Assembly (NCBI RefSeq): GCF_001904635.1 | Contig: NZ_MRCB01000008.1 | Span: 62,001 to 126,000 of the forward strand | Length of the DNA stretch: 64,000 nucleotides | Source of the DNA: Hydrococcus rivularis NIES-593 | GTDB taxonomy: Bacteria; Cyanobacteriota; Cyanobacteriia; Cyanobacteriales; Microcystaceae | Reading direction: 5' to 3' | Shown here: positions 54,348 through 63,906 of the stretch, in pieces | Position numbering within the stretch: position 1 is the first letter of the stretch | Layout: each line of letters starts with the position of its first letter | Notes under the pieces: generated by a model | The model's database searches: none | What the model saw: only the letters and a program-made list of their open reading frames with translations | Told to the model about the DNA's origin: nothing | Translations under genes and position numbers: made by a program

Positions 54348-55363
54348 ATACTGTCCATTCCATGATGCTCGACGATAACGGACAAAGAAAACTCAGCGGC
54401 AATCCTCTTAGCATCGCCCCGATGATGGAGCGAACCGATCGCCATTTTCGCTATTTTATGCGCCAGATTACTCGCCGTACTCTACTCTATACCGAGATGA
54501 TAACCACGGCAGCAATTTTGAGAGGCGATCGCGATAAACTCTTGGGTTTTTCTCCCGAAGAAAAGCCCCTGTCCCTGCAACTCGGCGGCGACAACCCGAT
54601 AGAATTAGCCGAATGCGCTCGGATTGCCGAAGATAGGGGTTACGATGAAATTAACCTCAATGTTGGCTGTCCTAGCTCTAGGGTTAAGGAAGGCAATTTT
54701 GGAGCGTGTTTGATGGCACAGCCGGAGAAGGTAGCGCGGGCAGTTGAAGCCATGCAAAAAGCTGTCGATTTGCCCGTTACTGTCAAGCATCGCATTGGCA
54801 TTGACGATCGCGATCGCTACGAAGATATGGCTAACTTCGTCCGCATCGTTTCGGAGGCGGGTTGCCGTCGCTTTACCGTACACGCCCGCAAAGCATGGCT
54901 GCAAGGCTTGAGTCCTAAGGAAAACCGCACCGTGCCCCCGCTGCGCTACGGGGACGTCCATCGTCTCAAGCAAGAGTTTCCCCATCTGTTTATCGAGATC
55001 AATGGCGGAATTACCACCCTAGCCGAAGTTCGAGAGCAGCTTAAATCGGTAGATGCCGTCATGATCGGGCGTGCTGCTTACGATAACCCTTTCCTATTCG
55101 CTATGGTCGATCGCGATATTTATGGCGAGAAGGTGACTCCTCCCACCCGTCGCGAAGTCGTTGAATCTATGCTTCCCTACATTGATTATTGGCTCAAAAA
55201 AAGCTGGAAGCTCCACGCCATCAGCCGACACATGCTCGAACTCTTTGCCGGACAAGCGGGTTCTAAAGCATGGAAGCGATACATTAGCGAAAATGCCCAT
55301 CTCCCCGGCGCCGATTCTCAAGTGCTGCGGGAAGCTTTAGCAAAAGTTCTCAATTCAAGATAA
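54341..55363 (+). CDS. dusA: tRNA-dihydrouridine synthase DusA
   Basis: This 340-residue flavoenzyme reduces uridines in the tRNA D-loop. The FMN-binding TIM barrel begins SIAPMMERTDRHFRYFMR. The catalytic Cys is in NLNVGCPSSRVKEGNFGACLM, and the tRNA contact segments VKHRIGIDD, FTVHARKAWLQGLSPKEN and EINGGITT are typical of DusA rather than DusB. GTG at 54341 has TAGGA four bases upstream; ATG at 54362 is the alternative and would remove the overlap with the divergent gene. The gene is otherwise alone on the plus strand. Confidence 0.92.
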   Translation: MAYTVHSMMLDDNGQRKLSGNPLSIAPMMERTDRHFRYFMRQITRRTLLYTEMITTAAILRGDRDKLLGFSPEEKPLSLQLGGDNPIELAECARIAEDRGYDEINLNVGCPSSRVKEGNFGACLMAQPEKVARAVEAMQKAVDLPVTVKHRIGIDDRDRYEDMANFVRIVSEAGCRRFTVHARKAWLQGLSPKENRTVPPLRYGDVHRLKQEFPHLFIEINGGITTLAEVREQLKSVDAVMIGRAAYDNPFLFAMVDRDIYGEKVTPPTRREVVESMLPYIDYWLKKSWKLHAISRHMLELFAGQAGSKAWKRYISENAHLPGADSQVLREALAKVLNSR

Positions 55364-55457
55364 TTTTGGATTGGTCATTTGTCTTTTGTCCTTCGATTTT
55401 GGATGAAAGGATTTTGGATTGGAGATTAGTTAGTGGTTATAGCACTATGCATTATGG

Positions 55458-58400
55458 TTAGGACATTTTTATAATGGGAGCGAAGTCATCAAGAGAACGG
55501 GCGATCGCGCTCTCTATTGTCGAAAGCAGATCGGATTCTATATAAGGTCTGGTAAAGTAGGCAGTCGCGCCCAATCCCAGGGCAATCTTACGATGTTGCC
55601 TGCCGCCGCGATTGGCTAACATCACAATGGGCAACTTTGCCCATTCTTCGCGATGGCGACAGTAGCTTAAGAACTCAAAGCCATTCAGGTGCGGCATTTC
55701 GATATCGCAAATCACCAACCGAATTTTTTGACGATCCATTTGCAGTTGTTCGATCGCGTCGAGACCGTTTTTCGCTTGCACGATCCGATAGCCTGCTTTT
55801 TGCAGAAGCGAGGCGGTTTTTTGGCGCTGGCTAATCGAATCGTCAACAACCAAAATAGCAGAGTGCGAGGGCGACAGACCTATTTGTCGAACCGGAGTTT
55901 TTGGCGCGAGCAATGGCATGTCTCTTAGAGGTAGGGCTGGTTGTAGATTGGCTTTGAATCCGTATGAGGGAGGAGCGTCGCTAACCTGCCTTGCCGAGGT
56001 TTGAGCTTGCCCGACGAGGAGGCTACCGTCGATCGCGAGGGCTAGGCGATCGCGATCGAGAACGCTGCAACCATAAACGTAATTCGGAGGGGAGATCGCG
56101 CTGCCGAGGGGTTTGATAGTCGTTTTTTGCTCGCCAAAAACGCGATCGACTTCTAAACCGATAAGTTTTTCCCCGTAGCGGAGTACGAGTAGATAGCTGT
56201 GAAGATCGCTTGCTGGCTTTTGGTCTTCAATTGCCGACGAGCGGTTCGCTTTCTGGGCAATGGGCGATCCGTAGGCAACTAGCTCCGACAGTTTATGCAC
56301 GGGCACGAGGATGGGGTCTTCCGCCAAACGGTAGCTAAGAAATTTTCTTCCTTGGGAGCGCACGAACTGGCGCTCGTCGGGCAGCAGGATTTTTTCTACC
56401 GTATCCGAGAGCAGGGTGTAGAGCATTTTTCCGGCTTGCACGACCGTTAACTTAACAATGGTTAGCGTCATGGGGAATCGCAGGGAGAAGGTCGTTCCCC
56501 GATAGGGTTCCGACCGCACCGTACAAGTCCCATTGAGAGCTTCTACTTCTGCTTTGACGGTCTCTAAACCGATGCCGCGTCCTGACAGTTGGCTAATTGT
56601 CGAGGAGGTAGAAAATCCCGGCTCGAACAGCAGCTCTGACAGTTGCTGGGTCGATAATTGGCTGGCAACTTCGGGTTCAAACAGATTGAGGGCGACGACG
56701 CGATCGCGAATGCGATCGAAGTCCAATCCCTGACCGTCATCTTTAACTTCGATAACGGTTTGCCATCCCTGTTGATAGGCGCGAATTTCGATCTGACCGA
56801 CTTCTGATTTTCCGTGTTGGCGGCGCACTTCAGCCGGTTCGATACCGTGGTCAAAAGCATTGCGAATCAGGTGCAGCAAAGGCGCGTAGAGTTTCTCGGC
56901 GATGGCTTTATCTACTAAAATATTGATTCCGCTCAGTTGCAACCGCACGGGTTTGAGGTGAACGTTCTCCAGTTGTCGGACTGTCTGGCGAAAGCGATCG
57001 AGCACCTCTGCCAGGGGAACCATGCGGGTTTCGATCAGGCCGTCTTGCAGGTCGGACACCAAACGTTGCTGTTTTTGCGATGCTTGCTGAGAGCTGTTGG
57101 CGATTTGCTCTAGCGATTCCATGGCGGCTTGCAGGTGACCCGTTTCTACTAGCGCTCTGCGAGCAAGAGATTCCAGCTCGCTATAGGAGTCTCTTTGTTG
57201 GTAAGCAAGGCGAGAGGGAGCGAGCGAAGCTTCTGTCTGTTTTCGTTGGCTGGCGATTTTTTCAACCCAATCGCGCAGGCGCTCGATTGTCTGTTGATGA
57301 TGTTTCTGGGATTCGATTAAGTTTTGCAGGGTGTGCTGGAGCCGATCGCGATCCGACGATTGGCGATTATTATAAACTTGGATTTCTCCCAAGGCGCGAT
57401 CGATGCGCTTCAAGCCTTCTAGTTTGACTCGCACGCTCTGGGGTACGGTGGGTTCTGGCAGGGGTTCTGGAGTGGCGATCGCGTTGCTTTGAGCCAATTC
57501 CTCTGTCCGTTCGGCTTCGGAGGCAGGCTGGACGTTCGCACTCTCGTTCCAGAGTTGTTCGAGCCAGGGAGCTGATTCGGCTTGTTCCGAGGAATCGCCC
57601 AGGCTCTCGGTTAGCTCGGTTAAACTGTCCCAATTTAGCTGCTCGTCGGCATCTGAGGCTGGCAAGCTCTTGTCGGACTCGAATTCGGCAAGGGCGAGTT
57701 CCAATTCCTCCCAAATATCTTCCGATGGCGAGGCTTGAGACCGATCGGTCTCTTGAGGTGGCGCTTCTGCCATTTTTAACAATTCTGGAGATGGTTCGCC
57801 GCCCCGTTCGCGATCGCCTGCTAGGACTTGCTCCTGTCCCTGGAGCAAATTATCTAAGGCCACCTTAGCAATCGTCGCGGCTTCTTGAGGACGAACTTCC
57901 ACGGCTCTCAAGGCGGTTTTCGCAATTAGAGCAAATCCTGGCAAATTCAGCGAGTCTGCCAAGCCTACCAGTAGCTCTAGCTCAGAGCGCAAATTAGCCG
58001 CTATCTCGTCCGTTTCCTTGGCTTTGAGCAGGATTTTCCCCAGGGCTTCCAAGCGCTTCTGGACTCCCACTTCAAAAATGGCTCGAACGAGATCGAACTC
58101 TCCTTTCTCTGGAGGCGTGGCAAACGAGTTTTGCTGCCCGTAATACTTGCCCAATCTTGCCCGCAGTTGCGCGAATAGGTCGTTGGCTTCCTGCAAAACC
58201 TCGCGTTCGTCGATCGCGGCTTCGGTCAGTTTTGCCGTTACCAAATGGCGCAGGCGATCGAAACCAGCCAGCAACATCGAGAACAATTCTATGTCAACGA
58301 TCAGGTCGGGATGGTAGAAGCTCTCGACGATATCCTCGAAGGCATGGGCGAGGGCAACTATTGTCTCCAGTCCAACCGTAGAAGCGGCTCCTTTGAGCGT

Positions 58401-58550
58401 ATGCATAGCTCGCATGACGCTATGGACGTTGCGATTCCTTGGCTCGGCGCACAGGGTCAGGAGATTTTGCTCGATTGTTCCCAACAGCTCCGGGGCTTCT
58501 TCGAGGAACTGTCTGTAGGCGCTATCGCGGATTTCCGAGTCAGCAGTCAT
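55458..58550 (-). CDS. CheA-type hybrid histidine kinase (PixL-like)
   Basis: This kinase of about 1030 residues ends a taxis operon. HPt domain: phospho-acceptor His50 in MHTLKGAAS. A long acidic linker region (about 240-360) precedes the dimerisation segment. ATPase: N-box LIRNAFDHGIEP, G-boxes VKDDGQGLD and GRGIGLETVK. A CheW-like domain follows, then a C-terminal receiver domain (VVDDSISQRQ, phospho-Asp in VICDIEMP). The receiver has Ala-Asn where Thr/Ser is usual (MLANRGG) and Arg for the conserved Lys (YFTRPY). ATG at 58550 gives MTADSEIRDS; an upstream GTG would translate the heptamer repeat and is unlikely. Confidence 0.9.
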   Translation of the reverse strand: MTADSEIRDSAYRQFLEEAPELLGTIEQNLLTLCAEPRNRNVHSVMRAMHTLKGAASTVGLETIVALAHAFEDIVESFYHPDLIVDIELFSMLLAGFDRLRHLVTAKLTEAAIDEREVLQEANDLFAQLRARLGKYYGQQNSFATPPEKGEFDLVRAIFEVGVQKRLEALGKILLKAKETDEIAANLRSELELLVGLADSLNLPGFALIAKTALRAVEVRPQEAATIAKVALDNLLQGQEQVLAGDRERGGEPSPELLKMAEAPPQETDRSQASPSEDIWEELELALAEFESDKSLPASDADEQLNWDSLTELTESLGDSSEQAESAPWLEQLWNESANVQPASEAERTEELAQSNAIATPEPLPEPTVPQSVRVKLEGLKRIDRALGEIQVYNNRQSSDRDRLQHTLQNLIESQKHHQQTIERLRDWVEKIASQRKQTEASLAPSRLAYQQRDSYSELESLARRALVETGHLQAAMESLEQIANSSQQASQKQQRLVSDLQDGLIETRMVPLAEVLDRFRQTVRQLENVHLKPVRLQLSGINILVDKAIAEKLYAPLLHLIRNAFDHGIEPAEVRRQHGKSEVGQIEIRAYQQGWQTVIEVKDDGQGLDFDRIRDRVVALNLFEPEVASQLSTQQLSELLFEPGFSTSSTISQLSGRGIGLETVKAEVEALNGTCTVRSEPYRGTTFSLRFPMTLTIVKLTVVQAGKMLYTLLSDTVEKILLPDERQFVRSQGRKFLSYRLAEDPILVPVHKLSELVAYGSPIAQKANRSSAIEDQKPASDLHSYLLVLRYGEKLIGLEVDRVFGEQKTTIKPLGSAISPPNYVYGCSVLDRDRLALAIDGSLLVGQAQTSARQVSDAPPSYGFKANLQPALPLRDMPLLAPKTPVRQIGLSPSHSAILVVDDSISQRQKTASLLQKAGYRIVQAKNGLDAIEQLQMDRQKIRLVICDIEMPHLNGFEFLSYCRHREEWAKLPIVMLANRGGRQHRKIALGLGATAYFTRPYIESDLLSTIESAIARSLDDFAPIIKMS

Positions 58551-58594
58551 ATCAATTCGCAATTCACAATTGACAATTCGCAATTCGCAATTTT
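58551..58594 (-). repeat. AATTGCG heptamer repeats forming the cheA leader
   Basis: Read on the minus strand, six heptamers (AATTGCG, AATTGCG, AATTGTC, AATTGTG, AATTGCG, AATTGAT) run directly into the cheA ATG. No Shine-Dalgarno lies at normal spacing; the nearest good one (TAGGAGG) is about 70 bases upstream. Confidence 0.7.
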
Positions 58595-58664
58595 TGCTAG
58601 CGGTTGGCGATTGGGGATTGAGAAACCTCCTATTCACCAGTCGCCATTTACTCCTCACAAGTTC

Positions 58665-61600
58665 CTACTCTACCTTGAACTGTCCGGTGCTCTTTTGGAG
58701 GTCTTGCGACAGGGCTAGCAACACCTGAAATGCCTCCGCAATTTGCCTCGATTTTTCGGCATTGTGATTGGCGATCGCCCAGATGTTTTTGATTGCCCCG
58801 GTCACCGCTCCAGCTTGCGCGTGCTGCTTGTGAGCGACTTGAAGAATATCCTCGACTTGTTTGCCGATCTGAGCTGTCGCCGCTACGATTTCATTGAGAC
58901 TTTCGCGGACTTCATCGATCAAACCCGTGCCTTCGAGAACGCGATCGATTCCCGTTTCCATGGCTTTGGCAACTTCCTCGGTTTCGCTTTGCATCTGAGC
59001 GACTAATCCTTCTATTTCGGTTGTGGCGGCAGCAGACTGGTGGGAGAGCGATCGCACTTCTTCGGCAACGACGGCAAAACCTCGTCCGTTTTCTCCGGCT
59101 CTTGTCGCTTCCAAGGCGGCGTTCATTGCCAGCAGATTGGTCTGGGTGGCAAAGTTGCCGATTAACTGCACTACCTTGGAAATTTTTTGCGACGATTCGC
59201 TAAGGCGCTTGATTCGCTGAGCGGTTTCTGAGACGGTTTCCCGAATTGTCAGAATGCTGCCCACCGTCAGATTCATGGTCGTGTCTCCCTTTTGTAGGAT
59301 TTGATTGGCCTCGCGAACCGCTGCTTCGACTTGTTTGGCTTTTCCGGCGGCAGTTCGGGTGAGATTGACCATTTGCTGAATTTGGTCGAGCGCTCCTTTG
59401 AGGTCTTGAAACTGTTTCCCCATCTGAACGGCGCATTCTTGAACCACTGCCGTATTTCCTTGGGCTGTTTGTGCTAGCTTTTTGGCTGCTCCTTGCACTT
59501 GCACGACGATTTTGCGCAGCGATTGCAGGGTTTCGTTATAGGCATCGGCGATCGTGCCGATTTCATCGTCTGTAATCGGGGCGCGGACTGTTAAATCTCC
59601 GGTCAAAGCGGGCAAAACCGAAACTAGCAGTTGGCTAGCCCTCTGCTGAAGTTGTTCTTTGAGAGCCTTTTCTCTTTCGATCGAAGTTGCCAATTGTTGG
59701 GATTGGGCTTGTACCCGTTCGAGATAGTCGGCTTGCTGGATGGCAACTCCCAACTGTACGCTAGCTTGAGCGAGTAGATTCACCTCGCTTTCTTGCCACG
59801 AGCGAGTGTGGTTATTTTGATAAATTTCCAACAATCCCCACAATTGCTCGCCTTCAAAAATCGGCACGATCGCGCAGGCTTTAATCCCTAGTTGCTCGAA
59901 CCACTCCGACTCGAACGAGGTCAGTTCGGCGCTGTCGATATCGTCGATGATGAGGTTTTGGCGATCGCGGTAGCGCCCGCCTTGGCTTTCTTGCAGGTCG
60001 GGATTTTCCACTAAAGCTGCTTCACCTCCTGCCAATCTAATGCAGCCAGCGCTAATGTCTTCTGCGACAAATTCCCGATTCCAATCTGGCGTAAAACGGG
60101 AGATCGCCACGCGATCGACTTTCAGTAGCTTGCGCAATTCCTGAGTGCTAGCTTTTAGCAAACTCTCTAGTGCAAGTTTTTGCTGGCTTTGCTCGATAAT
60201 TCTTTGATTGATTTTCACCAAAAAGCGAACGAAGTTTTTTTCTCGTTCTGCCGCTTGGGCGAGTTGTTCTGACTGTTTCTCAATTGTATTGACGTATCCA
60301 GCCTGTTGCAGGGCAACGCTGAACTGAGCGGCAATTTGCTTGAGAAATTTAATTTCTGTCTCTTGCCAAGGGCGAGTTCCAGAGTTTTGAAACGCTGCCA
60401 GCATGCCCCACAGTTTTTGCCCCAGAAAAACTGGGACGATCGCATAGGCTTTGACATTGTATTGCTCTAAAGTTTCGAGATAACAGGCAGGAAACCCGGC
60501 CTGGTAAATATCTTCTCGAACATAAGCTTCCCGGTTTTGCAAGCGACCACCTTGATTGTCTTGCAAATAGGTATCCGTCCACTGTGCCCGACTGGTTCGC
60601 TCGTTGCCATTGCTGGCAATCAAACTCTGTATGCTAGCGCACTCGGTAATGTCCTCCTGCAAGCCGGAAATCCGATCTTGCCCCTCAACTAAATTACCCC
60701 AGCCGCTAGCGACTGACTCGGCGATAAATTCGCCGCTCCAGTTGGGATTAAAGCGATAAACCGCTACGCGATCGACATTCAGCAGCGATCGCACTTCTTT
60801 GGTGGTTGTCTTAAAGATGGTGTCGAGGTCGAGCGATTGACGGATGCGAGCGATGACTTTGGCAACGGCTTGCTCTTGCTCGACCAATTGAGCTAGGCGA
60901 TCCGATTTGGCTTGCGCCTGTTGGAGGATTTCTGCTTGTTGCAGTGCTGTGCCGAACTGAGCGGCGATTTTTTCCAAAAAATTTACCTCGGACATTTGCC
61001 ACTGTCTGGGTTTTTCGTTTTGGTAGGCGGCTAGCAGTCCCCAAAGCTTTTGTCCCTCGAAAATTGAGACGATGATACACGATTGTGCTTCGTATTGCTC
61101 CAAGGCTTCTATATGACACGGAGTCAGCTCGGTATTGTGAATATCGTTGAGGATAAAAGGCTCGTTGTTGCGAAAGCGACCGCCTTGAGTTTCCTGGAAG
61201 TAAGGATCTGCCCATCTAAGCAGGTTTTGCGTCGCTTGAGTGCCGATTATCGGTATCCAGCCGCTGGCGACTGACTCGGCGACAAAATCTCCGCTCCAGT
61301 CGGGGTTGAAGCGATAAACCGCTACGCGATCGGCTTCTAGGAGCAGTCGCACTTCTCTGGCGGTCGTATTAAAGATGGTGTCGAGCTCGAGAGATTGACG
61401 GATGCGAGCGATGACTCTGGAGACGGCTTGTTCTTGTTCGACGAGCTTTGCCAACTGGTTGGTTTGGATTCGTAGTTGCTCGAAGGTTTCTACTTGTTGC
61501 AGTGCGGTGCTAAACTGAGCGGCAATTTGTTTGAGAAAGCCGATTTCTGTTTCCTGCCAGTTTCGGGGAGCGGAGTTTTGATAGACAGCTAGCAATCCCC

Positions 61601-62759
61601 AGAGGTTTTTTCCTTGAAAGATAGGGGCGATCGCATGGGATTTAGCTTGATATTGCTCTAGTAGGTCTAAATGACAGGCCGATAGTCCGGCTTTATAGAT
61701 ATCATCGAGAACATAGATTTCGTTGCTGCGAAAGCGACCGCCTTGAGTGTCTTGCAAGTAAGTATCTTCCCATCTGGGATTTGTGCCAACCAGAGGAACC
61801 CAGCCATTTGCTACCGATTCGGCTATAAATTCGCCGCTCCAATCGGGAGCGAAGCGATAAACTGCCACGCGATCGGCTTTTAGCAATAATCTTGTTTCTT
61901 GCGTCGCTGTCTTTAAGATGGCGTTCAAGTCATCGGACTGCTTGACTTTGCCGATCTTTTCTAGGACTTTGGCGAGGAGTTGATTTTCTTGGATTCGCTC
62001 TTGCAGTCGAGCGCTAAATGCTTCGCGTTGCAGGCTAGTGGTGAGTTCCAGACAGATTTGGTGGAGCAGCTCGATTTCTGCTGCTTGCCAATCGCGTCCT
62101 GCCGAGCATTGCTGAACTGTCAATAAGCCCCATACCTCGCCTTCTACCAAAATCGGCAGGCTCAAACTGGATTTTATCTGAAATCGTTCTAATAATTGTC
62201 TTTGATAGGGAGTGAGTTGGGATGAGGCTGCGTCGATCGCGCTGGCTTTCTGGGTTAAATAGTCTCCCCTTCGCTCCAAGCCAAAGGCGATCGCCGGAAG
62301 GTCTTCGCCAAGACAGGGAGTCCAACCTGCAACTCTCGATTCTGCCAAGACGCTGCCTCGCTCGTCAGAACTAAAGCGATAGACAAAAACGCGATCGGCT
62401 TCTATTTTCTCGCGCATAGAAGCAACGGTAAGGTCGAGTAGCTCATTTAAGTCTCGAACTCCACGAATGCGATCGATAATTTCTGCCAAAATCGTGCGCT
62501 CTGGCTTAAACCATTCCCTTGTTGCGAAAGATTTTTTTTGTAAATTTTCTTGAAAAAAAAGAGCGAGTTGCTCGATTTGTGCTACTTGTTCTTTGAGTTC
62601 GGGTTTTTCTAAATAGCCAGACTCTTCTAGAACGGATTTGACGGCGGCAACGGCGGCTAAAGATGTCTGAGCGTCAATTTGAGAGCCGTTTGAGGCAAGA
62701 GGGCTATCTAAATTGCGATCGGGTTCGCTGAATTGGGTTGGTTGATGAGTAGCTGTCAT
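58665..62759 (-). CDS. Soluble chemoreceptor with five GAF domains (PixJ/PtxD-like)
   Basis: This 1364-residue methyl-accepting protein has GAF domains near residues 90-245, 262-422, 447-608, 633-820 and 845-1010. A HAMP-like region (1045-1100) and the MCP signalling domain follow, with hairpin tip NAALEATRAGENGRGFAVVAEE (about 1213-1234, split across two helices). GAF2 (SACHLDLL, Cys362-His363) and GAF3 (TPCHIEAL, Cys548-His549) carry the Cys-His pair of cyanobacteriochrome bilin pockets. GAF4 has Cys759-Tyr760; GAF1 and GAF5 lack it. No membrane helix is seen. ATG at 62759 has GAGGAC upstream and is preferred. Bilin binding is plausible, not shown. Confidence 0.85.
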   Translation of the reverse strand: MTATHQPTQFSEPDRNLDSPLASNGSQIDAQTSLAAVAAVKSVLEESGYLEKPELKEQVAQIEQLALFFQENLQKKSFATREWFKPERTILAEIIDRIRGVRDLNELLDLTVASMREKIEADRVFVYRFSSDERGSVLAESRVAGWTPCLGEDLPAIAFGLERRGDYLTQKASAIDAASSQLTPYQRQLLERFQIKSSLSLPILVEGEVWGLLTVQQCSAGRDWQAAEIELLHQICLELTTSLQREAFSARLQERIQENQLLAKVLEKIGKVKQSDDLNAILKTATQETRLLLKADRVAVYRFAPDWSGEFIAESVANGWVPLVGTNPRWEDTYLQDTQGGRFRSNEIYVLDDIYKAGLSACHLDLLEQYQAKSHAIAPIFQGKNLWGLLAVYQNSAPRNWQETEIGFLKQIAAQFSTALQQVETFEQLRIQTNQLAKLVEQEQAVSRVIARIRQSLELDTIFNTTAREVRLLLEADRVAVYRFNPDWSGDFVAESVASGWIPIIGTQATQNLLRWADPYFQETQGGRFRNNEPFILNDIHNTELTPCHIEALEQYEAQSCIIVSIFEGQKLWGLLAAYQNEKPRQWQMSEVNFLEKIAAQFGTALQQAEILQQAQAKSDRLAQLVEQEQAVAKVIARIRQSLDLDTIFKTTTKEVRSLLNVDRVAVYRFNPNWSGEFIAESVASGWGNLVEGQDRISGLQEDITECASIQSLIASNGNERTSRAQWTDTYLQDNQGGRLQNREAYVREDIYQAGFPACYLETLEQYNVKAYAIVPVFLGQKLWGMLAAFQNSGTRPWQETEIKFLKQIAAQFSVALQQAGYVNTIEKQSEQLAQAAEREKNFVRFLVKINQRIIEQSQQKLALESLLKASTQELRKLLKVDRVAISRFTPDWNREFVAEDISAGCIRLAGGEAALVENPDLQESQGGRYRDRQNLIIDDIDSAELTSFESEWFEQLGIKACAIVPIFEGEQLWGLLEIYQNNHTRSWQESEVNLLAQASVQLGVAIQQADYLERVQAQSQQLATSIEREKALKEQLQQRASQLLVSVLPALTGDLTVRAPITDDEIGTIADAYNETLQSLRKIVVQVQGAAKKLAQTAQGNTAVVQECAVQMGKQFQDLKGALDQIQQMVNLTRTAAGKAKQVEAAVREANQILQKGDTTMNLTVGSILTIRETVSETAQRIKRLSESSQKISKVVQLIGNFATQTNLLAMNAALEATRAGENGRGFAVVAEEVRSLSHQSAAATTEIEGLVAQMQSETEEVAKAMETGIDRVLEGTGLIDEVRESLNEIVAATAQIGKQVEDILQVAHKQHAQAGAVTGAIKNIWAIANHNAEKSRQIAEAFQVLLALSQDLQKSTGQFKVE

Positions 62760-62978
62760 GGGTACGTCCTCTGAGCTTCTTGGTATCCTCAAGTATCGAT
62801 CCAGTACTGGCTAGGGCTTTTATCGTGTGTTATGAATGCTTGATGCGATCCGGCGCTTGAATCGTCTGCCTCGGTTGGCTGCGAGCGTGCCTGAGTTAGA
62901 GTCAATAGAGTAGATTTACCACAAATACCGTTTTTTGACTGTTACCGCAACTACGAAGCTGCGAGAGAAATTTTTAAT

Positions 62979-63443
62979 CTATTCGATAAGCTTTTGCGAG
63001 CAAGCAAGAAAAATTTTCTTTGCCATCAGCAATTTGAGAATTTCTTGGTCGTTTTTGAGAAAAAATCCCTGTAAAAATGGCATTAACTCTGGTGAGAATA
63101 ATTCATCTGAAGGATCGTGCAGTTGTTGCCAGTCGTACTCCTCAATGCCATGCACTTTAGGAACGACCAATCCCAGGGAGCGCGCTTCGATCTCAACGAC
63201 GATCGCGTAATGCTTACCCTCCCACGATAGGGGAGCATATCCCAACAAGTAACTCAGATCGATTAGCCAGAGCATTTCATCGCGCCACTGATAAATTCCC
63301 AAAACCCAGTCGGGAAGATGGGGCACGGGTAAGATTTCCTCGGCTGCAACTAGGCGAATTTCTGGCGCGATCGCGGCTGGCAGAAGGGCTAATTCTTCTC
63401 CTTCTAGCTGAAATTGCAAAAACTTCTCTTCTGTCGATTGCAC
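62979..63443 (-). CDS. CheW-like coupling protein (PixI-like)
   Basis: This 154-residue CheW domain protein couples the chemoreceptor to CheA. The fold's pattern is visible: LQFQLEGEELALLPAAI, LPVPHLPDWVLGIYQWRDEMLWLIDL, and the second half IVVEIEARSLGLVVPKVHGIE. The C-terminal extension (residues ~110-154) contains several Lys and Phe and is not in every CheW. The start is GTG at 63443 with AGGGA before it. It is 12 bp downstream of the CheY-like gene and precedes the chemoreceptor gene by 219 bp with no gene in between. Confidence 0.88.
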   Translation of the reverse strand: MQSTEEKFLQFQLEGEELALLPAAIAPEIRLVAAEEILPVPHLPDWVLGIYQWRDEMLWLIDLSYLLGYAPLSWEGKHYAIVVEIEARSLGLVVPKVHGIEEYDWQQLHDPSDELFSPELMPFLQGFFLKNDQEILKLLMAKKIFLACSQKLIE

Positions 63444-63455
63444 TTCCCTACGTTT

Positions 63456-63821
63456 TTAAGTTCTCGTAAATTGACGCACGATTCCGATCAACTCCTCTTG
63501 TCGCACGGGTTTGCCCAGGTAAGCATCTGCGCCTAACATAGTTCCCCACATTTTGTCCACATTCGTGTTTTTAGTCGAGCACATGACAACGGGAATTTGG
63601 CTGGTGCGGGGATTGGTTTTGAGTTCTCTACACAGTTCAAATCCGCTTTGACCGGGCAATATGACATCCAAAAGAATCAAATCGGGTTTTTGTTGTTCGA
63701 GTTTTTGCTGTGCCTCTTCCCCACTTCTGACACAGACAACAAAAAAGCCTGCTTGCTGCAAATATCGGCTAACGATCTCTGTATCAGTCAAGCCATCTTC
63801 TACGACCAAAACAGTATTCAA
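63456..63821 (-). CDS. CheY-like response regulator (PixH/PilH-like)
   Basis: This 121-residue single receiver domain has the acidic residues in VVEDGLTD, the phosphorylated Asp in LILLDVILPGQSG, Ser/Thr in MCSTKNT and Lys in LGKPVRQ. The TTG at 63821 is the start, supported by GAGG eight bases upstream. It is the second gene of the operon after the upstream partial gene and should carry the signal from CheA to the pilus motor. Confidence 0.9.
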   Translation of the reverse strand: MNTVLVVEDGLTDTEIVSRYLQQAGFFVVCVRSGEEAQQKLEQQKPDLILLDVILPGQSGFELCRELKTNPRTSQIPVVMCSTKNTNVDKMWGTMLGADAYLGKPVRQEELIGIVRQFTRT

Positions 63822-63906
63822 AGCCCACCTCGCTTAAAAAAACACGCTCGAATACAAAAATACAGGATTGCTGAGCTTCGATAAATATTTTGTCAGATAT
63901 TGTTAC

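Noticed and set aside
57370-57714. Long open frames on other strands or phases inside the cheA gene
   Set aside because: They are Arg/Ser-rich by-products of the real gene's codon pattern and have no domain or start signal.
58550-58658. N-terminal extension of CheA from GTG 58658
   Set aside because: The extra 36 residues are largely translated heptamer repeat (ELRIVNCELRI), while MTADSEIRDS begins the HPt domain.
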